Assembly: GCA_001466705.2 (NCBI GenBank)
Contig: LATX02000211.1
Coordinates: 1,860,001 to 1,924,000 of the forward strand
Source: Moniliophthora roreri
Lineage: Eukaryota > Basidiomycota > Agaricomycetes > Agaricales > Marasmiaceae
Direction of reading: 5' to 3'
DNA length: 64,000 bases
Within the stretch, counting starts at the first letter, position 1. Each line of letters opens with the position of its first letter. The notes below the pieces were generated by a model, which made no database searches, was not told the origin of the DNA, and saw nothing but the letters and a program-made list of their open reading frames with translations. Position numbers and translations under genes: made by a program. Shown piece after piece: positions 1 to 9,986 of this stretch.

Positions 1-1928
1 ATCTGGACGATATCCAAGGCGACATCCTGTAAGTTCAGATCAAAGCGCTTTATATCTCGTAAACTTCAATCTTAAATGCACCTCTTAGTATTGGCATGAA
101 GAAGAAGAAAGAACTGTTCTTCTTTTTTGGAATCCAGGATGCTGCGACGTTCAAAGCGAAACTTGCATCTGACATCCACGGCCTCATCACTCCCACTACA
201 CAGTTGCTCGACACGGCGTTACAGCCTACCACTGCTACCAACATTGCATTCTCGCAAACAGGGCTTAATGCACTGGGCATCAACGACCCCTTAAATGACG
301 ATCTATTCAATGCAGGACAACTCGATGGTTTCAAGAACCTCGGAGATCCTGGAACAGGCAACTGGGTCCAGGGTTTTGTGGGAACGAGCATTCATGGCGT
401 ATTCTTGATTGCGTCGGATACCCAGGCCAATGTCGATGCGGGGCTGACCAACATCCAGAATATCCTCGGGAACTCCATTGTCGAGATTCATCGCTTGCAA
501 GGTGCTTCTCGTCCTGGAAATGAGGAAGGACATGAACGTATGTCCGATTTTGTGTTGTAAATGTCTTGGTGCCAGCACTGACGCACTGTGTGCTAGACTT
601 TGGGTTTATGGATGGTATTGGTCAACCCGCCATCAGAGGATTCGTGAGAGGGCCTCTTCCAGGACAGGGAATAGTTGATCCAGGCGTGATCCTTACCGGC
701 GAGGAGGGTGATCTCCAGGCCACTAGTCGGCCACCCTGGGCCAAGGGGGGCTCTTTCCTTGCCTTCCGCCAGCTCAAGCAGCGTGTTCCTGAGTTCCATA
801 AATTCCTCGCTGACAACGCCCTTTCCGTGCCCGGCTTGACTCAACAAGAAAACATTGATTTATTGGGTGCTAGGATGGTTGGAAGGTGGAAGAGTGTAAG
901 TTTCACTCCCTTTTCTCCGATCTATTCACCGATTCTTTGTTCAAGGGCGCTCCTGTTGACCTCAGACCACTTCGTGACGATCCAGATCTTGCCGCTGACC
1001 CTCAGAGAAATAACTTGTTCACCTATGATCATACCGATATCGACCCCGGATTTGACATCAATACCAACCAAACATTTTGTCCATTCTCCGCTCACACCAG
1101 GAAAACAAGGCCCAGGCTCGATCTAGGTACAAATGAGTTCGCTCCCATTATGCGGGCTGGTATACCTTATGGTCCCGAAGGTAGGTTCCGCTCCCAAGAA
1201 ATTAACCGTTGAAGACTGATGGCTTCGTCAGTCACTGAAGCAGAGGGATCTGCGCAAGCATCCAGTGACTCACCTGAGCTTGAGCGAGGGCTTGCATTCG
1301 GTATGTTTTTATTACTGCCTATGATATGTGGTTGGTCACTGATTGCTATTTTTTTACTAAGTTTCCTATCAGTCGGACATCGGTAGAGGGTTCGCGTTCA
1401 TTCAACAAACCTGGGCCAACAATCCAGGGTGTGTCTTTATAATAATGCCATATATACTGCTATACTCACCCACAATTCGACCGGTTCAGCTTCCTCCGTG
1501 GTGAGTCTGACTTCTGTTACTGATGAAATTTAATACTTATTGCGATTTGTTCTCTAGGAACGTAAGTATTGCTGTATTTGCATAAGATATCCCGCTCATT
1601 GTCATTTCAACCATGTACTTTTGATTTACAGAGTAAGTCCCTGTTAGCTGTCTTCGCGAGTATGGAGCTGACGGATGAATGCCAGGGCGAGGACCCAATC
1701 ATTGGTTCTGCAAACAACGGCAATCCCCCCGGAGATGCACCTCGTAGCGTTACTGGCTTGAATCCCCTTAACTTCACGATGGCTATAGTAGTTCATCCCG
1801 GTAAGAATATTTTTCACTTGCACCGATGGTAAACTGACAAGGCACCGTCAGACTTTGTTATCTCTCGTGGAGGAGAATACTTCTTCTCACCTCCGATCTC
1901 TGCGCTGCTCACCACTTTGTCCCAATGA
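1..1928 (+). CDS. Dye-decolorizing peroxidase (DyP), 5' end outside the window
   Basis: Secreted-type fungal DyP haem peroxidase, which oxidises dyes, phenolics and lignin-related compounds with H2O2. The first bases encode the family's LDDIQGDIL motif. An intron at 29-88 leads into IGMKKKKELFFFFGI. Splicing out 538-596 joins GHE to HFGFMDGIGQPAI, which holds the DyP GxxDG motif with the catalytic Asp. After an intron at 896-945 come CPFSAHTRKTRPR (proximal haem His) and IMRAGIPYG (distal Arg). The C-terminal motifs DPIIG and FVISRGGEYFFSP are present, and the stop is TGA at 1926-1928. All key residues are visible, so it should be active. The signal peptide and start lie upstream of the window. 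Between about 1435 and 1660 the gene is cut into very small exons, and those splice sites are uncertain. The next gene is convergent, 130 bp away. Confidence 0.93.
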
Positions 1929-2058
1929 GTTCAGAAACAGCTCGAGGGTGTACGTGCGCTGCATGGACAATCGTTCTAGCTTATTTACCTGCTGTGGATA
2001 CCTATCTGTTCCTTTTCATAATAATAAATCAAATAATTTGAGACTATACATTCTTTTC

Positions 2059-3966
2059 TTAATACCAAGAGTCAGTTGGACTATGATCATCATAACGGGC
2101 GGACGGTGTTTGCGGTTGGTCTGAATTGTCCGAATTGTCCGAATGCTCTGGTTCTGCTATGATAAATTTCGTTCCGCGTTGCTCAAGTGCCTCGAGTCGA
2201 TGGAGCAGAGACTGCTCAGAAAAGATACTACCTCTCACGCGTCTAACATCCCAAGCACCATTGACCCCATTACCCCAAGTCCTATCAATAATCCAATCAC
2301 GTTCTGGATTACGAAACGTCAAGCGAACGGTGGTCAGCGTAGCCTGAGATGTGACCATACTTCTCCTCTCTGCCATTTGAATTGTATGGTCCGCAATCTC
2401 TAGGGCGACAGGGAATGAAAGATAGGAGATCATGAGCTCAAAAGTGGCAAGTCCCGGTACGAAGACTGGGACGCGAGATGCCATCGAGGACAGCAGCTCA
2501 AACAGCACTGCCAGTTGTGGTGGCTGAGCCGATCTTGACTCCCATGGAGACCCCCCAGCTTTGACCGCAACAGAAAAAAATGTGAGATTTGGGGCGAATT
2601 TCAACACTTCTGAAAGAGAGATGTGTTCGGATATGTTCATGTGGAGGATGTGTAATGATAAGGTTGTGAGAAGAGTGGCCGAGCATTCGAGTACTCTACA
2701 CAGCGGCTCAAAAAAGCCGTATCCGTCAGGAGGCTGCGACTCGTTCGCCCAATCCAAATCCCCCCAACCGATCCGATACTTGACAGTAGTAACATGTAGG
2801 GTGGTCATAATGGGAATGATGAGGGCAGAGAGTAACGGAATAGACTGGAACCGTGACAGCTCGCTGGAAATAGACGCGTATTGGAGCCGAGGTAGGGTTA
2901 CGGTTGCTACGGATGAGGGTTGAGTGTCTTCAAGCTTCATTTTCAGTCCTGTGATGGTAAGGTGCTCCAGTCTATCACATTCGGATAGTACACGTAGCAA
3001 ATCTCTGACACCCAGCCCTCCCAAAGACAAGTCAAGTTTGGTGAGTTGCTTGTAAGGAAGCATATTCGGATCTGGAAGGGAAGTGCTTGCAACCTGGGTG
3101 AGCTTGGGTGCGGCAGTTCGAACGCCTCTCCAGAAAAGCTGAGTTCTGGGTGTGCTTGAACTAAAGCTGGCGCCCAATTTGAGTGATGTTAAAAGCGGGA
3201 ACGATACTCCCTCGATATGCGAGGTGGATTCGCTGATGATCTTGTCAAATCTGTGCCCAAGCTGCAGGTCGAGTTCACCGCACTGTACAGTACAATGCTC
3301 CAGTATGAATCGACAAACGAGTTCGTCGTATGACTGGGGGCTGTCCCAACCCGCTGCATGACTCGGAAACACGGTTTCTCTACCAGGCCCCATCGATGAG
3401 AAGATAGGATTCCTGATAACAAGACGCAACCGCATGGGATGGTCGTTCGACTTCTTGCGATGTGTCTCTAGGATCCCTCGGATATCAGATTGTTGCCGAA
3501 GGTTGACACTTATACTGCACCACAAGAGAGGAGCATGAACGATAATGCTTCTCCAGTGGGAGCATACGAGGGAAAGTGTGAATGGAGAGACTCGAAACCT
3601 GTCATCGCTTGAAGAAGTGAACCCTTCAGGGTCAGTGCAAAACACGGTGAAGATTTGGATCCAAACTTCTGACGGCACTCTTCGTACGACGGAAAATGAT
3701 GAACGTCTTGCGTCCAGCCGTTGTAGGAGTATATCCCGCTGCCCCTGAAGTTCACCAATAATCCCATGTAGTCTTTCGATTTCCTCGTCAAATCTCTGTA
3801 ACTGAGCCTCTTCCTTTCGAATAAAAGTGTGCGTTTCAAGGATTTCTTCTGCAGATGGAATATAATCGGAACGTATGACTCTGGGAGGAAGGGGCGGATA
3901 GGTCTGGGGAGAGAATCTATTGCATTTATGGCAAAATGTTGGACTCGACTGCGGTTCGCTTGCCAC
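2059..3966 (-). CDS. F-box domain protein (coiled-coil/F-box family), 635 aa
   Basis: Probable substrate adaptor of an SCF ubiquitin ligase; the substrate is unknown. It is one uninterrupted reading frame. Residues 12-15 are CHKC, and about 40-90 form a charged coiled coil (repeated EE, QLQRF, LQGQRD). An F-box-like segment follows at about 92-125 (VVRRVPSEVWIQIF), then SLVCSHWRSIIVHAPLLW, the usual second F-box helix. The remaining 450 residues look like irregular leucine-rich repeats (LTKLDLSLGGLG, LEHLTITGLKM). The layout matches the + strand F-box genes at 8230, 41079, 43266 and 48179, but this copy is about 100 residues longer and lacks their short Trp-containing C-terminus. It ends instead in an acidic, Asp/Ser/Asn-rich tail. 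The start was chosen as the first ATG before the CxxC pair. Confidence 0.85.
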   Translation of the reverse strand: MASEPQSSPTFCHKCNRFSPQTYPPLPPRVIRSDYIPSAEEILETHTFIRKEEAQLQRFDEEIERLHGIIGELQGQRDILLQRLDARRSSFSVVRRVPSEVWIQIFTVFCTDPEGFTSSSDDRFRVSPFTLSLVCSHWRSIIVHAPLLWCSISVNLRQQSDIRGILETHRKKSNDHPMRLRLVIRNPIFSSMGPGRETVFPSHAAGWDSPQSYDELVCRFILEHCTVQCGELDLQLGHRFDKIISESTSHIEGVSFPLLTSLKLGASFSSSTPRTQLFWRGVRTAAPKLTQVASTSLPDPNMLPYKQLTKLDLSLGGLGVRDLLRVLSECDRLEHLTITGLKMKLEDTQPSSVATVTLPRLQYASISSELSRFQSIPLLSALIIPIMTTLHVTTVKYRIGWGDLDWANESQPPDGYGFFEPLCRVLECSATLLTTLSLHILHMNISEHISLSEVLKFAPNLTFFSVAVKAGGSPWESRSAQPPQLAVLFELLSSMASRVPVFVPGLATFELMISYLSFPVALEIADHTIQMAERRSMVTSQATLTTVRLTFRNPERDWIIDRTWGNGVNGAWDVRRVRGSIFSEQSLLHRLEALEQRGTKFIIAEPEHSDNSDNSDQPQTPSARYDDHSPTDSWY

Positions 3967-4525
3967 TTGGAGAAGTCATCAGAATTGCAATTCAAGGAAA
4001 TAAAGGGAGGGTCACCGACTTGAGTATCGTAGACGGTAGAGTGGATACTGCGACGCGAAGGAGAGGCGGACGACCAATAGGGGAGGCGTTGCCCAGGGAT
4101 GCCGGTGACTGAGCCTGAGCGATGATCACATCATTCGGTTCTGTAAACCCGTCCAGATAGCAAGGCGCAGTGAAACGGTCTTTATGGATTTGAATGTGAG
4201 TTTCCTATATTTTCCGAGTTTCAATAGGGTACGGTCTCCAATCTTACCCTTTACTGCAAAGAAACCTCATTCAGCGATCTCCAAGATTCCCCAGGTCGCC
4301 AGTTGGTTTGCACACTCCATACTGGCGAACAGTTTAGCCCAAGCCGCCTGACTCAGAAATATTATAACTCAGATGTTTTCGCTGATATCTTTGACATCTG
4401 GACGTTTTACATTATGAAAGGTAAAATTACAGCAAGCTCGAGGTAGTTTGGAGACGTGGAAACACATAATCCACAGAAGGACTATATGAACAGGTCGGCG
4501 TTCTAGTTGCTCCTACGTCTGAAGA
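3967..4525. other. Intergenic region between the F-box gene and the P450
   Basis: No coding frame is supported. At about 4163-4222, on the + strand, there is a stretch resembling the leader of the F-box gene that starts at 8230 (see 8107-8164): both read TTTGAATGTGAGTTT in a similar context. No F-box frame follows it here. Confidence 0.4.
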
Positions 4526-6960
4526 CTAAAGGCATACGCAGAGGACTAGGTTGATGTTATCAGCCGTATCCCGTAGCAATCTCGAGACCAATACGTACGC
4601 CAATGTAACACTCTGCCAATACCTAAATAGCCTCTCCTTCTTCCGCTCCAACGTTTCTCCGGCAAACTCAGGTTCATCTTTCACCTCAATCTTGTATCTT
4701 GAAACCAGCATAGTGAGCGCGGCGACGGCTTCGGTCTCGAAAAATCTTTGAGTGTAATGAGATGACATTTGGTCAATGGCAAAGCAATTACGAGATTCTT
4801 ACTTTCTTCCGAGACACGCTCGGGCACCTGAATCCTTTGTTCAGCATCTGCTGCAACTGGAGGTACCGAGAGACATACCTGCGCTGAAAGGAAGAAAGGC
4901 GTCTCGGGGCCAATCCTCTCGAAACCGTGATGGCTTAAATACCTCGGGATCTTTCCAATAGCGAGCTGGTTACAATGAACTATGAGTTTGTGTTTCGATG
5001 AACATGAACCGCTCACGATTGTAATGCAAGCCAACAGTATTGAGCGTTATACCGGCGCCTCGAGGAACAGGAATGGCTTTTTTTTCGCCCGTCCGGACGT
5101 TTTCGGTAATAAAAGTGGTGTCTTCGATACTGAACTTGGGGATACCCGTAGCCTGAGGAGAAGATGAATAGAATTTTCCCAATAATGAACATAGTTGGTA
5201 GTACGAACAGGCGGAAATAGGCGCATCGTCTCGTAGAGAACACTAAGCAATGCAAGTTATCACCGTCAAAGAACAGAGCGCTCAACGAAAATACTCACGC
5301 CATCGACTGAGTGAAAAGCGGCATCTCCTCATAGGACTAATAACGGTATCAAGGGGGATAACAATGGATCATGGAGAGAAAGAGACGAACGAGAAGCCTT
5401 CCATCCGGGATAACAGACTTGATATGCTGGTAGAGGAGTTCCTGCTCATCCTGATGGAATGCGAGTAACCCAAACGCAAATGCCAACGTGTGCGCGGTAG
5501 TCTGTTGAGCATACCAGAAATCAGTGAGATCAGGATAACCAAGAGTGGTAACACACTTCATGACCAGCGAGCATGAAAATGAAGATATTGCCCATTAATT
5601 CACGTTCAGTCAATGGTGCCTCGCCTCCAGACAAGGTATCATCATTGGCATCCAAAAGAGCGCTGAACAAGTCGTATCGTTCTTCCTTTTCTGGTGCAGA
5701 TCGGCGATCATGAATTAGTTCGAGCATATATTTCTACAGGTTGAAGTTAACGAGTGTCGAAATTGGGATACCCTAGATGTAAAAAATCATCTCACTTCAA
5801 ATTCCTCAAATGCCAGCCTTATTTTGCGAAGACGCGGGGTAAAACCCATCATCCAGGCGGGAACGATGCGTTTGACCAGCATGTTGAGACAAACTTTATG
5901 AAGCGCATCCTTGAAAGTCATTTGGTGACCCGGTGGGACGATAGTGTCACTTTGCCACGATACCCTTCGACCAAAGCCTAGGAATGAAAGTCCAAGGTTG
6001 AAGAAAATCGTTTAGGCATTGCACCAGCTCACCGGCGGCACCAATAACAAACAGTGCGATCTGCAGGTTAGTTAGTTGTTCTAGTTCATGGTCAGCTGTG
6101 ACAAGCATACTGGTAGTGTTATATCAACGATATGATCAACTGTGATGCTTTCTTGCTTGTCCCACATATCCTCGAATAAATCCAACATGATTCTGGTAGT
6201 CTCGTCCCAGACTAGCTTATTGTTCCTCTGAGGAACTCATGAGTGAGGTGTGGCTTTTATCGGATTATTTACTGACATCGGAAAACGCAGGAGCTGCAAT
6301 CTTCCTATATTTCTTCCAATCTTCGCCTTCGGATGCGACGATGTTCTTGCCAAAAAGAGCACCTGAGGGATAGACACTGACCGGCTTTGGGAATCGTGCA
6401 CGGGTTGCAACTATATCCTGAGGTCATCTGGTCAGTGTCGTCAACCGTTCCCTGAGGAGTTGAATACGTTGATGGTCTCTGCATTGGACACAGAGAGCGT
6501 TGCGCTCGGTGGGAACATTGATACCTGAAAGTTGAGCTATAGAAAGTTACTCGACACATCTGAAGCTGTATTACTCACATTGGCAATTATATCCCATCCA
6601 CCAAAATGTTCATATACTGCGTGGAGATGTAGGTTGTGAGCACAGACTTGCCTAGGATGAATAACGACGAGCCGATTACCGCGAAACTTATCACGGAAGT
6701 GGTGAGTATTGCCAGGTACCACTCCCACGATAGGAGGCAGAATTCGGCTGAACATTCCAGACAGTATCGTTCGATAGCCTGGGTGGCCCCTGCTGACAAT
6801 TATCAATGGTCGACAGGAAGCGGACACAGAGAACGCACCCAACGGAATTGAGGATCCGCCTAAATTCCATGAGTCGTTTCGCAGTGTACAAGATGGTAAA
6901 AGAGAGTATGAGAAGCACCACGTTCGCCACAGAGAGCCCTTCCATGTTGCGGGGGAACAC
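4526..6960 (-). CDS. Cytochrome P450 monooxygenase
   Basis: Membrane-anchored haem monooxygenase of the microsomal fungal type; substrate unknown. The ATG at 6960 opens a short N-terminus with one membrane helix (VANVVLLILSFTILY). After a first intron comes HPGYRTILSGMFSRILPP, then GWDII. The helix-C motif EDWKKYRKIAAPAFSD is read near 6270-6420. The I-helix AGHETTAHT is formed across an intron near 5560. The K-helix ExxR is in LYETMRLFPPV near 5230. The segment WKDPEVFKPSRF leads to the haem loop FSAGARACLGRRFFE, whose codons are joined across an intron at about 4830-4880 and which carries the Cys ligand. The C-terminus ends ERLFRYWQSVTLAYVLV with the stop at 4526. All conserved elements are present, so it is probably functional. 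There are about ten introns. I do not assign a CYP family. Confidence 0.9.
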
Positions 6961-7034
6961 GGGTCGTCAGTATGTGATAGTGATTGGGTAAATCGGAGGT
7001 TTGATGGTGAGCGCCCACGGTCATCTGAAAGAGG

Positions 7035-7042
7035 TATATATA
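7035..7042 (-). promoter_or_regulatory. TATA-box-like element of the P450 gene
   Basis: An uninterrupted TATATATA lies about 75 bp upstream of the P450 ATG at 6960, a normal distance for a fungal TATA box. The dispersed repeat copy at 7049 begins only a few bases further upstream, so the repeat borders the core promoter. Inferred from position and sequence only. Confidence 0.4.
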
Positions 7043-7048
7043 GTACTC

Positions 7049-7256
7049 GCTGCAGTGGGCCATCAGGATCCGATGGCAATTATGAGTCCATTTCTGGCGT
7101 TGTGGTTTGCGGAAACTTGCTAGGGCTAATCAATGATGAGAGCGAAGCCGAACGACGAAGCAAACCAAACAGAACGATCTATCGACATCCATCAGACCAC
7201 AACTTTTCCACCCATTCATACCTTCCGTATAAGAAGAGAAATTGGCAGAAGAAGAC
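7049..7256 (+). repeat. Dispersed repeat, copy A
   Basis: Begins GCAGTGGGCCATCAGG and includes TCTGGCGTTGTGG, AATGATGAGAGCG, CCGAACGACGAAGC, AACGATCTATCGACATC and ATCAGACCACAA. The same blocks occur in the same order at 12714-12884 (copy C), and partly at 7262-7462 (copy B). The tail CATACCTTCCGTATAAG... AAATTGGCAG is shared with copy B only. There is no coding frame and no clear terminal inverted repeat. It lies directly upstream of the P450 TATA box. Element type unknown; possibly a fragment of a non-autonomous transposon or an LTR. Confidence 0.7.
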
Positions 7257-7261
7257 AAACT

Positions 7262-7462
7262 TGCCGTGGCGGGCCATCAGGGTCCGATGGTGATCACGAG
7301 TTTGTTTTTGGCGTTGTGGTTTTGCGGGAACTTGGAAATTCTGGGCTGACCGTAAAATGAGGGCGGAGCTGAACGTGCGCTGAACGAGCCAAACAAAACG
7401 ATTTATAGACATCTGTTATACCTTCCGCACAAGGAAGAAATTGGCAGTTAAAGATGAATTTT
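7262..7462 (+). repeat. Dispersed repeat, copy B (more diverged)
   Basis: Follows copy A head to tail. Shared blocks are GGCGGGCCATCAGGGTCCGATGG, TTTGGCGTTGTGGTTTTGCGGGAAC, GAGGGCGGAGCTGAACG, GAGCCAAACAAAACGAT and the tail ATACCTTCCGCACAAGG ... AAATTGGCAG, in the same order as in copy A but with more substitutions and a small deletion in the middle. The arrangement suggests a local tandem duplication. Confidence 0.6.
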
Positions 7463-8229
7463 CGTAGACTCGGACTCGTAACAGTAACAAGGCTGTCAGC
7501 TGTCATTGTTATTTATTCATCGACGGGAGCCATAATTAGCGGGTACTAATACTACTTAGCTTGGGTTGGGACTCGGGTGATGACTATTCATCCCTCAACT
7601 AATATTCCATACTGCCATTCAAAGGCCTTGCATAGAGAAAGAGATCTAGAGAGGGAATAGGATTGATGCATTAGATGAAACCACGAGTTATAGAGGGCAA
7701 CGATAGATCCTCGAGGTGTCTTTGGCTTCAAAACTTTGAGTATAGCTCAGAAAGAAAGGTTATTCTGCGTCACAGGTAAGCCCAAGGGCGAATACAGTGA
7801 AGAAGAGGGCGCACCAAGATGAAGAGTATTGGCTTCAACTCCAGCCCGAGTGCACCAAAACCTTCACTACGACTTTTTCGCCCTTTCATTCCTACAAGTC
7901 AAAACTTTCTTCGTCGTCCGAACAGGATTGCACTCAATCATGAGCCTTTTGATCAGTACACAATGATTGAGGAGAGTAGACTAGAATTGATCTGGGCCGT
8001 GTGAACTCAAGGATATGGAGCATGTCGACCTCACCTTAGACATGAAGCTGCTAGATTGCTACATACGAACAACATTCGGCTCAGCAAAGGTGTCCAAGAT
8101 ACCAAGTGCAACGAAACTGCCTTCATTGGTTTGAATGTGAGTTTTCTATTGTTCTGAGGTTCACATCTGAATCAAATACGCGGGTGCCCGGCTAATCATC
8201 CTGTCAGAAATTGTTCGAAAAAGCCAGAT
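7463..8229. other. Intergenic region upstream of the second F-box gene
   Basis: No supported gene. The stretch at 8107-8164, just before the F-box start, contains TTTGAATGTGAGTTTTCTAT; GTGAGT there could be the donor of an intron in the 5' leader, and TCCTGTCAG near 8200 could be its acceptor. This is an inference from splice consensus only. Confidence 0.35.
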
Positions 8230-9882
8230 ATGAATTGCTCTCGCTGCGGCCTTGCACCCCAATCTCCACGTCACATCCCCAAACCTTCCTCTGCGACAAT
8301 TACCCTGTCCGAAACCAACATCTCCCCCATTGACTCCGATCGCGGTGCTTTGGAAAGCAGCCTCTCAGTGGTGCAATCACATATAGATGATGTCGCCAAC
8401 GACATATCCCGACTGGAAGGTATCCTGAATGACCTTCGTCAGGAGCACCAACGTCTGTGCGACGTTGCGAACGTATATCAGGCTGTCCTCCATCCCATAC
8501 GCATCATCTCGGACGAGATCTTGGTCCAGATATTCCGAAACTGTGCTGAAGAGGCCGGGATGATGGAACTTTATCCAAGATATGGCCAACCTTCTTTCAA
8601 TTGCGATTCTTTGAACACGAGAAAACCGCCTTGGACCCTCAGCCAAGTTAGTCGCAGATGGAGAAGCGTAGCCCTTTCTGATTCTTCCCTCTGGTCCTAT
8701 CTGGGTGTCATGTTTCCGGACCCAAGACGGCCAGCGCAGAAGCAAGCCAACATGGTTTCTCGCCTCATGCTACAGATACAACGATCGCGGCAATTTCCCC
8801 TGGCCGTGTCGTTCCACTCCTCGTACCCAGTTGAACGCTTTAATCCCTTGCTGGTTACCGTGTGCTCCCATTCCACTAGGTGGGAAAACCTACGTGTGAA
8901 ATTCAGAGCAAACGGACTCGAATCCCTCCAGTGTTTATCATCCTTGATAAAGGGAAACATCCCCGCTTTGCGTCGGCTCCATTTACAGACCGGCTCCAGC
9001 ATTGCAACAATTCCCAGCGATAACGGTTTGGTGATCGATGGATTTCAGTATGCCCCAAACCTGCAGGACCTTGCGATATGGGGTCACACCGGTAGGCTTG
9101 CCGATGTTTTGCAGATCCCATGGAGCCAGATTACGCGCTATCGCACATTTGATCGTGGTCTGATAGCCGAGCGGTCATTATGCTATGCGGCTCTTTCTAA
9201 AATGCCTAATCTTGAAACTTTTCATGAAAACCGAACCCTCGCAGACAACCTCGTTCATACGCCGCCAGTTAACCTGTCTTCCCTACACACCCTTTCTTTT
9301 GGCATAGCTGGGGAAAATCCATATTATCATTCTCTCAGTGCATTGCTCGAGCGCCTTACACTCAGTAATCTACGAGACCTTCGAATTGATGCCACTACCG
9401 AAATAGAACATCTTCCCCAATTCCTATCGCATTCGGCAGCTACCCTTCGCGTGCTCAAACTGAGGATCAAGGATTCTGCAGCAGTAGTCCCTTTGTTGGA
9501 GCGTGTGTCAGGGGTAGAACATTTAGCGTTGCGGGGGAGTTCGCCAGAAGCTGTTTCCGCTCTCGCGGAACGAGAGGGCACGAGCGGTAGACTGCGTCTT
9601 CTGCCTCGGTTGCAAAGACTCGCACTATGGACGCTACGCAGCACCGACGTCCTAGACGAGAATTTGATTCTCGCTGTCGCACAGAGTCGTGTCGGAACCG
9701 ATCCCTCTACTCCAACACCTGGAGTCGGCGATTATTGTCTGCGATATCTTGAAATTGATGACAAGTTTACCCTTGGTAGTCATACATTAGAGAGTCTGCA
9801 GGCGCTGAAGCCAAGGGGCTTGAGGGTACAACAGTCGTCCTGTGGTTGGTTCTTTCTCTCTGCCGAAGAACAATGGAAATAG
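8230..9882 (+). CDS. F-box domain protein, 550 aa
   Basis: Probable SCF adaptor of the same family as the genes at 2059, 41079, 43266 and 48179. A single exon encodes an N-terminal CSRC pair at residues 3-6 and a coiled coil at about 38-80 (ESSLSVVQSHIDDVANDI). The F-box-like core reads VLHPIRIISDEILVQIFRNC, then PPWTLSQVSRRWRSVALSDS and SLWSYL. The rest is leucine-rich repeat-like (LQDLAIWGH, LRDLRIDATTEIEHLPQFL, LRVLKLRIKD). The C-terminus shows the family's closing pattern LESLQALKPRGLRVQ followed by WFF. The start at 8230 is the first ATG and directly precedes the Cys pair. The target protein is unknown. Confidence 0.86.
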   Translation: MNCSRCGLAPQSPRHIPKPSSATITLSETNISPIDSDRGALESSLSVVQSHIDDVANDISRLEGILNDLRQEHQRLCDVANVYQAVLHPIRIISDEILVQIFRNCAEEAGMMELYPRYGQPSFNCDSLNTRKPPWTLSQVSRRWRSVALSDSSLWSYLGVMFPDPRRPAQKQANMVSRLMLQIQRSRQFPLAVSFHSSYPVERFNPLLVTVCSHSTRWENLRVKFRANGLESLQCLSSLIKGNIPALRRLHLQTGSSIATIPSDNGLVIDGFQYAPNLQDLAIWGHTGRLADVLQIPWSQITRYRTFDRGLIAERSLCYAALSKMPNLETFHENRTLADNLVHTPPVNLSSLHTLSFGIAGENPYYHSLSALLERLTLSNLRDLRIDATTEIEHLPQFLSHSAATLRVLKLRIKDSAAVVPLLERVSGVEHLALRGSSPEAVSALAEREGTSGRLRLLPRLQRLALWTLRSTDVLDENLILAVAQSRVGTDPSTPTPGVGDYCLRYLEIDDKFTLGSHTLESLQALKPRGLRVQQSSCGWFFLSAEEQWK

Positions 9883-9986
9883 CATCAGCTCTATCAGTGA
9901 ATTTTGCTTGGGGTTCAGGTGAGCGGTTCAGGTTGAAATCACATAGAGCAACTAAAGTATGCTACGATCACAGGCACTGTAGACTA

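Noticed and set aside
4526..9882. Possible secondary-metabolite cluster around the P450
   Set aside because: No backbone synthase, transporter or pathway regulator next to the P450; the neighbours are F-box genes.
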